Origin: Pelagibius sp964472095
GTDB taxonomy: Bacteria; Pseudomonadota; Alphaproteobacteria; Kiloniellales; Kiloniellaceae
Length of the DNA stretch: 64,000 nucleotides
Direction: 5' to 3'
Assembly (NCBI GenBank): GCA_964472095.1
Contig: CAYYIV010000006.1
Span: forward strand, 62,001 to 126,000
The notes beneath the pieces were generated by a model. That model ran no database searches and was not told the DNA's origin. It worked only from the letters and a program-made list of their open reading frames with translations. Below are positions 27,592 to 35,303 of this stretch, one piece after another (position 1 is the stretch's first letter; the number at the start of each line of letters is the position of its first letter). The position numbers and the translations under genes are program-made.

Positions 27592-27625
27592 TTAACGATT
27601 CGGCTCCGATCCTGGGCCCGCTGCG

Positions 27626-28228
27626 TTAGGAAACGATCTCCCAGGCGCCGTCGGGCTGATGGCAGGCGGTGCCGTAGGCCGACTGCAGGCGATTGCCGAT
27701 GGTGACCTGGTGCTGGAACTCACGGCAATAGCGCCCGCCTCTGTCGGTGCCGTCGCGGGTCGCCATGACGCTTCCATAGACGCCGCCATCGGACCACTGG
27801 ATGCTTTCACCGAGCGGTGCCGCCGCGGCCTGCTGCTGTGCCCAGGCATGGCCGTACTGCTGCCGCTCGTTCAGCACATCCACCAGCTGCAGGGCGAGGA
27901 TGGCGTAGATCGCCCAGTTGTCGCGGTCGTGCCGCTTGTAGGTGTGGTAATGGTGCACCGTCTGGTGCCGATGGACATGGTGCGAGACGTGCCGCTTCGG
28001 CGGTGGGCCCCAGCGTCGGTTGCCGTGCCAGACGACAGCCACCTTGCCCGGCTTGGCGTAATGCTTGCCGTGGTGCCTGCCGTCATGCTTCTTGTAGTGC
28101 TTGCTATCGTGCTTCTTGGCATCTCCGTGATGCCACTGCCGGTGGTCCCGTCTGTCGTTGTCGGCAAGCGCGGGCGCGCTCACCAGGATGAAAACGGCGC
28201 TGAACGCCACGACGAAACTCTTGAGCAT
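27626..28228 (-). CDS. His-rich exported protein with Rickettsia 17-kDa surface-antigen domain
   Basis: A 200-residue exported protein. Signal peptide MLKSFVVAFSAVFILVSAPALA is followed by a region of about 80 residues packed with His, Lys, Asp and Arg (HHGDAKKHDSKHYKKHDGRH and on to HHVHRHQTVHHYHTYKRHD), a short hydrophobic helix (WAIYAILALQLVDVL), and a C-terminal domain of the 17-kDa surface-antigen type (GGRYCREFQHQVTIGNRL, AYGTACHQPDGAWEIVS) with two conserved Cys. ATG 28228 has GGAG upstream; an upstream frame extension to 28387 is not needed. The His-rich block could bind Zn, Ni or Cu, or polyphosphate/DNA through Lys and Arg. Probably outer-membrane or surface located; role unknown. 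Confidence 0.85.
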   Translation of the reverse strand: MLKSFVVAFSAVFILVSAPALADNDRRDHRQWHHGDAKKHDSKHYKKHDGRHHGKHYAKPGKVAVVWHGNRRWGPPPKRHVSHHVHRHQTVHHYHTYKRHDRDNWAIYAILALQLVDVLNERQQYGHAWAQQQAAAAPLGESIQWSDGGVYGSVMATRDGTDRGGRYCREFQHQVTIGNRLQSAYGTACHQPDGAWEIVS

Positions 28229-28285
28229 TTCTCCGATCCTTTGAAAGCTGCCTTTTGGCCCTGTTGTGCTTTCTGATACGGAAAT

Positions 28286-28309
28286 GGCGCCGGGGATATC
28301 CCCGGCGCC
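28286..28309. repeat. Perfect 24-bp palindrome
   Basis: A loop-less perfect palindrome centred on GATATC with flanking CCGGGG/CCCCGG and GGCGCC. It lies 58 bases upstream of the His-rich gene start and 198 bases downstream of the SDR stop. On the minus strand it is followed by ATTTCC, so it could terminate the SDR transcript or act as an operator. Confidence 0.6.
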
Positions 28310-28506
28310 CCAAAACTGCCCCATTCGCACGCGCAAGCCCTGCCCGTCAGGCTCGGTTGACCCCGTCCCATACTCCTGCTTCGGCACCGTACCAGAACAC
28401 GCCGTGACTCAGGCTCGACGCTTCGGAGACCTGCCGCGACGTAAGGCCGCTTGAGAATACGAATGCGAGTCGGGCTGCCTCAGCCGCAATCTTCATGGGC
28501 CGGTGC

Positions 28507-29286
28507 TCAAAGAGTTCCGGGAAAGGCGCCACCGTCGAGCAGCAGGTTCTGTCCGGTGATAAAACCGGCGTGCACGCCGCAGAGGAAGGCACAGGCCTCG
28601 CCGAACTCCACCGGATCGCCGAAGCGGCCGGCTGGATTTCCGGCGGCACGCTCCCGGCTCACTTCTTCGAGACTGCGGCCGGACTTGTCGGCGGCCGCCT
28701 TCATGGTCGTGCGCAGGCGGTCGGTGTCGAAGGGCCCGGGCAGCAGGTTGTTGATCGTGACATTGTTGATCACCGTCTTGCGCGCCAGTCCGGCAACGAA
28801 GCCGGTGAGGCCGGCGCGCGCACCGTTCGACAGACCGAGGATGTCGATCGGCGCCTTCACCGCGCCGGAGGTGATGTTGACGATGCGCCCGAAGCGCCGC
28901 TCCATCATGCCATCGACCGTCGCCTTGATCAGCTCGATCGGTGTCAGCATGTTGGCGTCGAGCGCCTTGATCCAGTCGTCACGGTCCCAGTCGCGGAAGT
29001 CGCCCGGCGGCGGGCCGCCGGCATTGTTGACCAGAATGTCGGGCTGCGGGCAGGCCTCCAGCGCGAGGCGCCGCCCTTCCGGCGTTGTGATGTCGGTGGC
29101 CACCGGCGTCACCGCAACGCCGGTGGCAACGCGAATCTCCTCGGCGGTTTTCTCCAGAGGCTCGCGCGTGCGCGCCACGATGGTGACGTCGACGCCCTCC
29201 TGCGCCAGCGACATCGCACAGGCCCGCCCGAGGCCCTTGCTTGCCGCGCAGACCAGCGCCTTGCGGCCGCTAATTCCCAAATCCAT
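28507..29286 (-). CDS. SDR-superfamily oxidoreductase lacking the catalytic Tyr-x3-Lys
   Basis: A 259-residue Rossmann protein of the FabG-like SDR class. The cofactor loop is VCAASKGLGRACA (variant of TGxxxGIG), and NNAGGPPPGDF and VNITSGAVKAPI follow. Where classical enzymes have YxxxK this protein reads LSNGARAGL, so the catalytic Tyr is Ser and the Lys is Arg. The Ser of the catalytic set (NITSGA) remains. This pattern belongs to a known beta-ketoacyl-reductase-like subgroup whose activity is unclear. C-terminal TGQNLLLDGG is typical. It stands between the palindromes, in an apparent insert between hdaA and the polyphosphate genes. Confidence 0.88.
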   Translation of the reverse strand: MDLGISGRKALVCAASKGLGRACAMSLAQEGVDVTIVARTREPLEKTAEEIRVATGVAVTPVATDITTPEGRRLALEACPQPDILVNNAGGPPPGDFRDWDRDDWIKALDANMLTPIELIKATVDGMMERRFGRIVNITSGAVKAPIDILGLSNGARAGLTGFVAGLARKTVINNVTINNLLPGPFDTDRLRTTMKAAADKSGRSLEEVSRERAAGNPAGRFGDPVEFGEACAFLCGVHAGFITGQNLLLDGGAFPGTL

Positions 29287-29438
29287 TTCGAGAGCCTTTC
29301 ACAGTCAGATTGAAGCAATTCTGTTGCCGAGCGGTGCGGCGATCCGTCAGGAGGCAGGCGTAGCGCGATGCGGCGCATCGGGCAAGCCTGCCGACGCAGC
29401 GGGCGCCCGCCGCTCGGCAACCCGCAGGGCCGGGCGTC

Positions 29439-29517
29439 TTTGCGCCAATGCCGGCGGGCTTCGGCTTGGCCATAGCGCCGCTATGGCCGGCGCCAAACCT
29501 CTTGGCCTTGGCACAAA
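29439..29517. repeat. 79-bp imperfect palindrome
   Basis: Two 39-base arms around a single C at 29478; the inner 10 bp (GGCCATAGCG / CGCTATGGCC) and the outer TTTGNGCCAA / TTGGCNCAAA blocks are perfect or near perfect. It begins 41 bases past the hdaA stop. It could be a transcription terminator of the hdaA operon or a dispersed palindromic repeat unit. Confidence 0.6.
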
Positions 29518-29557
29518 GCCGCTCCGGCAGAATGGTTCAATCTGGCTGGGAAAGGCT

Positions 29558-30280
29558 CTAAACTCCCTTGATGCTGTCTTCCGCCGCGGCGGTCTCGAGT
29601 TCCTGTAGGGCCGCGCGCACCAGCGGCACGGTGATCTGGCGGCGCTTGGCGGTCAGCGCGACGCGGTCGACGGCGGCCACCATGCGGCGTGCCGCCGCGA
29701 AGGAGCGTTCGATGCGCGGCAGCAGGAAGCGCACCGCGTCGGCACTGACGTCGAGCTGCCGGTCGATAAAGAGTTTCACCAGCACCGCCTCGACGAGCAC
29801 CTCGTCCGGCTCGCCGAGCGCCACTGCCTGCATGCTCGAAAGGCGCGAGCGCAGATCGGCCAGCGGGCAAGGCCAACGCGCCGGCGCCTCGCGGTCGCAC
29901 AGCAGCAGGGAGCCGCGCCGTTCCGCCATCATGTTGTAGAGATGCAGCAGGCGGCGGGCGACCTCCGGCTCGCCCTCCAGGCAGCCGGCGACATCCTCCA
30001 CGACGCAGGTGCTGGCCTCGCCGAGGTAGACCGGCGGCTCGTCGCGCCGCAGCATCGCCGCATCGATTTCGATGGCGCCGGATGCCTGCCGCCAGACCTG
30101 GCAAAGATGGGTCTTCCCGCTGCCGGGCGGTCCGTAGAGGGCGAGTGCCGGCGCCGGCCAGTCGGGCCAACGGTCGATCCAGGCGACGGCGACCTCGTTG
30201 CTGGGCACCACCAGGAAGTCCTCGCGCGCCAGGGCCGCGCGATGTTCGAGTTCCAGGGGCAGCTGCGCCGACGCGGTCAC
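29558..30280 (-). CDS. hdaA: DnaA regulatory inactivator HdaA
   Basis: A 240-residue AAA+ protein related to domain III of DnaA that, with the sliding clamp, promotes hydrolysis of DnaA-bound ATP and so limits re-initiation. The N-terminal QLPLEL (residues 6-11) matches the clamp-binding motif QLxLxF. Walker A is LYGPPGSGKTHL; the Walker B region is CVVEDVAGCLE (a degenerate variant); sensor elements follow in LLLCDREAPARW and SRLSSMQAVAL. There is no DnaA domain IV. It overlaps the upstream perM gene by 4 bases (ATGA type), making it the last gene of the DUF2066-perM-hdaA operon. Confidence 0.92.
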   Translation of the reverse strand: MTASAQLPLELEHRAALAREDFLVVPSNEVAVAWIDRWPDWPAPALALYGPPGSGKTHLCQVWRQASGAIEIDAAMLRRDEPPVYLGEASTCVVEDVAGCLEGEPEVARRLLHLYNMMAERRGSLLLCDREAPARWPCPLADLRSRLSSMQAVALGEPDEVLVEAVLVKLFIDRQLDVSADAVRFLLPRIERSFAAARRMVAAVDRVALTAKRRQITVPLVRAALQELETAAAEDSIKGV

Positions 30281-31428
30281 GGCGCCTCGTCCGCTCCGCC
30301 GGCGCGGTCTTCCCTTGCGCCCTGTCCCGTGTAGTAGGGGCTGAGGCGGTACTGCTCGAAGGCAAAGCGCACGCCGACACCGACCACCGCTGCCACCGGC
30401 ACGGCCAGCAGCACGCCGACGAAGCCGAAGAGCGAGCCGCCGGCGAGGAGAGCGAACATCACCCAGACCGGATGCAGGCCGACCCTGTCGCCGACCAGCT
30501 TGGGCGTCAGTATGTTGCCCTCGATCGCCTGGCCGACGAAGAACACCGCGGCGACGATGGCGACCGAGACCCAGTTGTCGAACTGCGCCAGCGCGAGGCC
30601 GACTGCGAGCAACAGGCCGACCATCGAGCCGACGTAGGGGATGAAGGAGAGGAAACCGGCGATCAGGCCGACGACCAGGCCAAAGTCGAGGCCCGCCAGC
30701 GTCAGGCCGATGGCATAGAACACCGCCAATGACAGGCAGACCGTGCCCTGTCCGCGCAGAAAGCCGGCCAGCGTCTCGTCGACTTCCCGCGCCAGCCTGC
30801 GAATCGTCGCCTGGTGCTTGCGCGGCAGCGAGTCGTCGGCCTTGTCGATCATGCGGTCCCAGTCGCGCAACAGATAGAAGGTCACCACCGGCGTGATCAC
30901 CAGCAGCGCGACGAAATTGAAGAAGGCGACGCCGCCAGTGACAATGCCGCCGAGCACCTCGGTGACCCAGGCGAAGACCTTGTCGGCGGAATCGCGCAGA
31001 AGGGACTGCAGCTTCTCCTGGCTGCTCGCGTCGAGGCGGTCGCGCAGCACCTCCATCAGCGCCGCGGCCTCACGCTGCAGCGCCGAGAAGTAGGCGGGTG
31101 CCCGCTCGACGAAGGTGGCGATCTGGCTGACCACCGCCGGGATGACGATCAGCAGCACCAGCACGCAGAGAAGGATGAAACAGATGGTGACGACGACGGT
31201 CGCCCAGGTGCGCGACAGCTTCCAGCGCTCCAGCCGGTCGCAGACCGGGTCCAGCAGATAGGCCACCGCCATGCCTGCCACGAAGGGCAGCAACACGCCG
31301 CGCAGCAGGTAGACGCTGACCAGCGCGACCACCAACAGGATCACCCAGAATCGCAGCTTGCTGACGGGCAATACCGGCGGCTGGCGCGTGGCCGCAGGCA
31401 CCGGTCTTCCGGTCTCGCCTTCGTTCAT
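30277..31428 (-). CDS. AI-2E family (PerM-type) membrane transporter
   Basis: Inner-membrane protein of 383 aa with about eight predicted helices, e.g. LRFWVILLVVALVSVYLLRG, WATVVVTICFILLCVLVLLI, and the family block GLVVGLIAGFLSFIPYVGSM. The family includes TqsA (AI-2 exporter) and PerM; the substrate here is unknown, and in alphaproteobacteria a role in AI-2 export is doubtful. It overlaps DUF2066 gene (4 bases) and hdaA (4 bases), so the three are translationally coupled. Confidence 0.92.
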   Translation of the reverse strand: MNEGETGRPVPAATRQPPVLPVSKLRFWVILLVVALVSVYLLRGVLLPFVAGMAVAYLLDPVCDRLERWKLSRTWATVVVTICFILLCVLVLLIVIPAVVSQIATFVERAPAYFSALQREAAALMEVLRDRLDASSQEKLQSLLRDSADKVFAWVTEVLGGIVTGGVAFFNFVALLVITPVVTFYLLRDWDRMIDKADDSLPRKHQATIRRLAREVDETLAGFLRGQGTVCLSLAVFYAIGLTLAGLDFGLVVGLIAGFLSFIPYVGSMVGLLLAVGLALAQFDNWVSVAIVAAVFFVGQAIEGNILTPKLVGDRVGLHPVWVMFALLAGGSLFGFVGVLLAVPVAAVVGVGVRFAFEQYRLSPYYTGQGAREDRAGGADEAP

Positions 31429-32588
31429 TGCGGCAACGGCGCCTCGGCCGGCGGCAGCTCGGAAGCGCCGGCCGGCAGCCGCGGCTTGTCGCTGCGCGTC
31501 AGCTCCCAGTTGCTGTCCGGGCGCAGGGACAGGAACAGCTTGTGCTGGGCAAGCGCACGGGTAAGGCGGTGCTCGTCGCCGACGAAGGTGATCTCGAGTT
31601 GCGCCTCCCGGCGCGACAGGGCGAGCAGGCCGGTCTGCTGAATTGCAGCGACGCCCTCCAGCCGACGGCGCACGGTCAGCCAGTCGTCAAGGTCGTCGAG
31701 CGGCACGAAGGCGAGGATCGAGTGCTGGTTGGCGAACTGCAGCATGTACTGCTGCTTCCACGCCTCTTGCATCGCGTTGTCGATGCGTGCCGCGGCGCGC
31801 TCGAGGAAGCCCTCGTAGGGCTCGCCGGATACCTGTATCAGCTTGTCTCGCAGCGTGCTGGTGGAGAGGCCGTCTTCAAAGCGGCGGGTCGTCACCTGGA
31901 GCACGCCGGAACCGTCCTCCGGGTCGCCGCTCAGCGTTGCCTCGGTCACCACCACGTCCTCGGCGCCGTAGCGCTCGGCGATGGCGCGCAGCGCCTCCCG
32001 ATCGCCGGCCATCGCCCGCGGTGCATCGATGCCGGTGATATCGCCGAGATCGCCGAGCGGCACCGTCAGGGGAACCAGGCCCTCGTCGCCCGGCCGTTGC
32101 GCCCAGATCTCGCGCCAGGGGTTGTTCTCGAGCCAGAGGGTCGGCTCGCTCACCGGGTCGCTGAAGATCGGCAGCACGACCACTGGCTTGCTGCGGGTCT
32201 CGGCGAAGGCGACACCCGCCCCGCGCAGCAGCTTGCGGACCTCCTCGGGGTTGAAGCGGAAGGTCAGGTCGGCCAGATAGCGCACCGACGAAGTGCGCTC
32301 GTTGTTCACCGAGAAATCCAGCACGTAGTATTGCAACAGGTTCGCATCGACCGCCGGGACCTGCGGCTGCTGATCCTCGGGCACCAGGCGGTCCATCAGC
32401 CTGCGAAAGGCTTGGCGCTGCCCCGCCGCGAGCGCCGCCTGGCGTGCCTCGGCGGCGGTCGCCGCGGTCTCATCGACCGCCACGCTGCGCACGGTGTAGA
32501 TGTCGCTGCCGTCCTGGGCCTGAACCCCGCTGGCGGCCAGCAGGGCGAAAGCCGTAACCAGGGCGACGCTTATCCGGCGAAACCACAT
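31425..32588 (-). CDS. DUF2066 domain-containing exported protein
   Basis: A 387-residue periplasmic or envelope protein. Signal peptide MWFRRISVALVTAFALLAAS, cleaved near VQA; the DUF2066 region follows with YTVRSVAVDETAATAAEAR, AFRRLMDRLVP and LQYYVLDFSVNNERTSSVR. No enzyme motif is seen. Its place beside perM and hdaA and divergent from purM is widely conserved in alphaproteobacteria. The divergent intergenic region to purM is only about 90 bases and must hold both promoters. Confidence 0.9.
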   Translation of the reverse strand: MWFRRISVALVTAFALLAASGVQAQDGSDIYTVRSVAVDETAATAAEARQAALAAGQRQAFRRLMDRLVPEDQQPQVPAVDANLLQYYVLDFSVNNERTSSVRYLADLTFRFNPEEVRKLLRGAGVAFAETRSKPVVVLPIFSDPVSEPTLWLENNPWREIWAQRPGDEGLVPLTVPLGDLGDITGIDAPRAMAGDREALRAIAERYGAEDVVVTEATLSGDPEDGSGVLQVTTRRFEDGLSTSTLRDKLIQVSGEPYEGFLERAAARIDNAMQEAWKQQYMLQFANQHSILAFVPLDDLDDWLTVRRRLEGVAAIQQTGLLALSRREAQLEITFVGDEHRLTRALAQHKLFLSLRPDSNWELTRSDKPRLPAGASELPPAEAPLPQ

Positions 32589-32667
32589 TGCAAACCGTCC
32601 CGGATTCTCTATCTTCGCCCGGCAAAGCGGGCTGAAATGCCACGTCTCCTACATACCCCATGTGACC

Positions 32668-32672
32668 GGAGG
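32668..32672 (+). promoter_or_regulatory. Ribosome-binding site in front of the purM ATA codon
   Basis: A perfect GGAGG five bases before ATA 32678. No ATG, GTG or TTG occurs in the purM frame until 32954, deep in the conserved domain, so this site decides the start. Confidence 0.75.
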
Positions 32673-32677
32673 ACGCC

Positions 32678-33763
32678 ATAACAAGCCGGAATTCGAGCGA
32701 CAACCAGCTGACCTACAAGGACGCCGGCGTCGACATCGACGCCGGCAACGCTCTGGTTGAGGCCATCAAGCCGCTCGCCCGCTCGACCGCCCGCAGCGGT
32801 GCCGACGCCGGCCTCGGCGGCTTCGGCGGGCTGTTCGACCTCAAGGCAGCGGGCTTCCGCGACCCCCTCCTGGTCGCCGCCAACGACGGCGTCGGCACCA
32901 AACTCAAGATCGCCATCGCCGCCGGGCGCCACGATAGCGTCGGGATCGACCTGGTGGCCATGTGTGTCAACGACCTCGTGGTCCAGGGTGCCGAGCCGCT
33001 GTTCTTCCTTGATTACTACGCGATGGGGCGGCTGGAGGTTGCCGTCGGCGCCGCGATCATCGCCGGCATCGCCGAGGGCTGCCGCCAGGCCGGCTGCGCC
33101 CTGATCGGCGGCGAAACCGCCGAGATGCCCGGCCTCTACGCCGCCGCCGACTACGATCTCGCCGGCTTTGCGGTCGGTGCCGTGGAGCGCGACCGGGTGC
33201 TGACCGGCGACGGCGTCGCGGCCGGCGACCTGGTGCTCGGACTCGCCTCCTCCGGGCTGCATTCCAATGGCTTCTCCCTGGTGCGCCGGGTGGTCGAGAG
33301 TGCCGGCCTCGACTATGCCGGACCGGCGCCCTTCGCGCCGGAGTCCAGTCTCGGCGAAGCCCTGCTGGTGCCGACCCGCATCTATGTACGCGCCTGCCTG
33401 GCCGCCCTCGAGACCGGCGGCATCAAGGCCCTCGCCCACATCACCGGCGGCGGTTTCCCGGAGAACCTGCCACGGGTCTTCCCGAAGTCCCTGGGGGTCG
33501 TACTGCCCGGCGTCACCTGGCCGGTGCCGGCCGTGTTCCGCTGGCTGGCGCAGGCCGGCGGCATCGCCCCGCAGGAGATGCTGCGCACCTTCAACTGCGG
33601 CATCGGCATGGCCGTGGTGGTGGCGCCGGAGCGCGCCGCGGTGGTCACAGCGGCCTTCGAGTCCGCCGGCGAGACGGTCTTCGAGATCGGCCGAATCCAG
33701 GCGCGCGCCGAGGGTGCCGCCTCGGTCACCATCGAGAACCTCGCGCAGACCTGGCCCCGGTAG
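32678..33763 (+). CDS. purM: Phosphoribosylformylglycinamidine cyclo-ligase, apparent ATA start
   Basis: AIR synthetase: closes the imidazole ring in purine synthesis (FGAM + ATP to AIR). The frame is open from a stop at 32663 and encodes the full conserved N-terminus (LTYKDAGVDIDAGNALVEAI, then ANDGVGTKLKIA), CVNDLVVQGAEPLFFLDYYA, GGETAEMPGLY and TGGGFPENLPR. Starting at ATA 32678 gives 361 aa, close to the family's 345-350, with N-terminus (M)TSRNSSDNQLTYKDAG resembling the E. coli start. The only canonical start in frame, GTG 32954, would remove 92 essential residues. A CTG at 32708 is the other option but has no ribosome site. The stop overlaps the purN start. Confidence 0.93.
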   Translation: MTSRNSSDNQLTYKDAGVDIDAGNALVEAIKPLARSTARSGADAGLGGFGGLFDLKAAGFRDPLLVAANDGVGTKLKIAIAAGRHDSVGIDLVAMCVNDLVVQGAEPLFFLDYYAMGRLEVAVGAAIIAGIAEGCRQAGCALIGGETAEMPGLYAAADYDLAGFAVGAVERDRVLTGDGVAAGDLVLGLASSGLHSNGFSLVRRVVESAGLDYAGPAPFAPESSLGEALLVPTRIYVRACLAALETGGIKALAHITGGGFPENLPRVFPKSLGVVLPGVTWPVPAVFRWLAQAGGIAPQEMLRTFNCGIGMAVVVAPERAAVVTAAFESAGETVFEIGRIQARAEGAASVTIENLAQTWPR

Positions 33764-34422
33764 TGGCCGAGAAAATGAAAGTCGGCGTGCTGATTTCAGG
33801 GCGCGGCAGCAACCTGAAATCCCTGCTTGATGCATGTGCCTTGCCGGGCTTTCCCGCTGAGATCGTCACGGTCGTCGCCAACCGGCCGGAGGCCGCCGGC
33901 CTCGATCACGCACGCGCGGCAGGCGTTGCGTCCGTCGTGGTCGACCACAAGACCTTCGACAGCCGCGAGGCCTTCGAGGCGGCCATTACTACAGTCCTCG
34001 AGGAAGCCGGCGTCGCGCTGGTCTGCCTGGCCGGATTCATGCGCGTGGTGACTCCCGGCTTCGTGCGCCGTTGGCAGGGCCGCATGATCAACATCCATCC
34101 CTCGCTGCTGCCGCTGTTTCCCGGCCTGGACACCCATGCCCGGGCCCTCGCCGCGGGAGTGAAGCTGCACGGCTGCAGCGTTCACTACGTCAGCGAGGAG
34201 GTCGATGGCGGCCCGCTCATCGGCCAGGCGGCAGTGCCGGTTGTGCCGGGCGACGATGCGGAGAGCCTGGCCAACCGGGTGCTCGCGGCCGAACACCGCC
34301 TCTACCCTGCCTGCCTGCGGCTCGTGGCTGAGGGCAGCGCCCGCCTGGTTGAGGGAAAAGTGAAGATATCCGGCGACTTCGAGGACGGAGCTCAGATCTT
34401 CAGCCCGCCCCTGCCGGCTTAG
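33763..34422 (+). CDS. purN: Phosphoribosylglycinamide formyltransferase
   Basis: GAR transformylase using 10-formyl-tetrahydrofolate, third step of purine synthesis; 219 aa. It shows KVGVLISGRGSNLKSLLDAC (GAR phosphate site), AGFMRVVTPGFV, and the catalytic Asn-His-Asp set in MINIHPSLLPLFPGLDTHARAL and SEEVDGGPLIGQAAVPV. GTG 33763 overlaps the last base of the purM TAG; ATG 33775 (MKVGVLISG) is an equally good start. It is clearly coupled to purM. Confidence 0.96.
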   Translation: MAEKMKVGVLISGRGSNLKSLLDACALPGFPAEIVTVVANRPEAAGLDHARAAGVASVVVDHKTFDSREAFEAAITTVLEEAGVALVCLAGFMRVVTPGFVRRWQGRMINIHPSLLPLFPGLDTHARALAAGVKLHGCSVHYVSEEVDGGPLIGQAAVPVVPGDDAESLANRVLAAEHRLYPACLRLVAEGSARLVEGKVKISGDFEDGAQIFSPPLPA

Positions 34423-34536
34423 TGGATTACCGGCAAGGCTTGCCCACGGTCGCGTCACAGGCTAGAAGTGCCTCCGGAAACGGGATCGCTGCCGGGGGGC
34501 GGCAGCGGCGGGAAAGACAGAGACCGGGACTTGAAG

Positions 34537-34659
34537 ATGGCGGATGATCAATTGCTGCAAGAGCATCAGCAGATCTGGAAGGGCTTCGTGCGCTTCATCA
34601 CGATTTCCACGGTTCTCGTGGTCATCACCCTGCTGCTGATGGCGTTCTTCCTGCTCTGA
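34537..34659 (+). CDS. aa3-type cytochrome c oxidase subunit IV family protein
   Basis: A 40-residue membrane peptide: short polar N-terminus MADDQLLQEHQQIWKGFVRF and one transmembrane helix ITISTVLVVITLLLMAFFLL to the end. This matches the small bacterial aa3-type oxidase subunit IV family (a hydrophilic head with W/F-GFxRF followed by one helix). ATG 34537 is chosen over the frame-opening GTG 34468 because homologues are about 40-60 residues and the extension is low-complexity Gly/Lys. It is 114 bases after purN; no other oxidase subunit is in the window. Confidence 0.8.
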   Translation: MADDQLLQEHQQIWKGFVRFITISTVLVVITLLLMAFFLL

Positions 34660-34702
34660 CTCCCGTGACCCGCTGAGCGCCGAGCGGCCGACGGCCCGCG
34701 CC

Positions 34703-35209
34703 TCAGTTGCCTTTTTCGCTGACCACCTGGACGCGCCAGCCGCCGAGGCCGCGCACCGCCAGGCGATAGCTGCCGGGTTCCAGCACATCGGAACGCCCGC
34801 CGCCCCGGCCGATCTGGTTGCCGATGACGTCCAGCATCTCATTCTGCTCCGACCGCAGTTCTACGGTCAGCAGGCTGCCCTGGTTCTGCCAGACAAGACG
34901 CCAGGGTGCATCGATTTCCAGGACCTCAGAATCCCAGTCGTCCTTGCCGGTGAAGCTTTCCAGGGCCGCGATCTGGCCCTCTTCCGTCGGCTCGTCGAGG
35001 CCCAGCAGCGGCTGCGCCATGGCATCGTAACATTCCAGGCGCGCAGCCTCGTTTTCGAGAGCGGCACAGCCGATGATCTCGTCGGCCAGTTTGGTGGTGT
35101 CGTCGCTCGCGCCAGTCTGTGCCTGAACATCCTGGGCGCCGGCCACAGCAGCGGCAGCGAGCAGACAGATGGCAATTGCGGAACTACGGTTCATCGTCGT
35201 GTCAGCCAT
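34703..35209 (-). CDS. Exported protein of unknown function
   Basis: A 168-residue periplasmic protein. The start is MADTTMNRSSAIAICLLAAA with a signal sequence cleaved near AQDVQAQ (a second Met at MNRSSA could be the start). The mature part has a Cys pair in IIGCAALENEAARLECYDAM, a motif that recurs in small envelope proteins with one disulfide, and a C-terminal beta-rich half (APWRLVWQNQGSLLTVEL ... YRLAVRGLGGWRVQVV). I recognise no named family. It is preceded by the strong 35248-35281 hairpin, so it is probably transcribed on its own. Confidence 0.75.
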   Translation of the reverse strand: MADTTMNRSSAIAICLLAAAAVAGAQDVQAQTGASDDTTKLADEIIGCAALENEAARLECYDAMAQPLLGLDEPTEEGQIAALESFTGKDDWDSEVLEIDAPWRLVWQNQGSLLTVELRSEQNEMLDVIGNQIGRGGGRSDVLEPGSYRLAVRGLGGWRVQVVSEKGN

Positions 35210-35247
35210 CCATCTTTGATAGCACCTGCCCCCACCCGATGCAAAGG

Positions 35248-35281
35248 GGGGCGGCCGGCGACAAGAGCCGCCGGCCGCCCC
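35248..35281 (-). terminator. Intrinsic terminator of the PRC-barrel gene
   Basis: Perfect 13-bp GC stem GGGGCGGCCGGCG / CGCCGGCCGCCCC with an 8-base loop, 23 bases beyond the PRC gene stop and followed on the minus strand by CCTTTGC. It separates two minus-strand genes. Confidence 0.7.
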
Positions 35282-35303
35282 TCAAAGAACATCTTCGCCG
35301 ACG

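Larger units (their letters stand above)
27308..27625. other. Regulatory stretch between ppk and the surface-antigen gene
   Basis: 318 bases with no protein gene. It holds the ATTATT-GCAG-AATAAT palindrome, the TTGAT-N4-ATCAA box and a strong hairpin, each listed separately. Part of it could encode a small RNA on the plus strand (about 27516-27591). Confidence 0.5.

Noticed and set aside
32954..33763. purM as a 269-residue protein from GTG 32954
   Set aside because: It would lack the N-terminal quarter with conserved substrate- and ATP-binding segments, while the upstream frame encodes exactly those segments.
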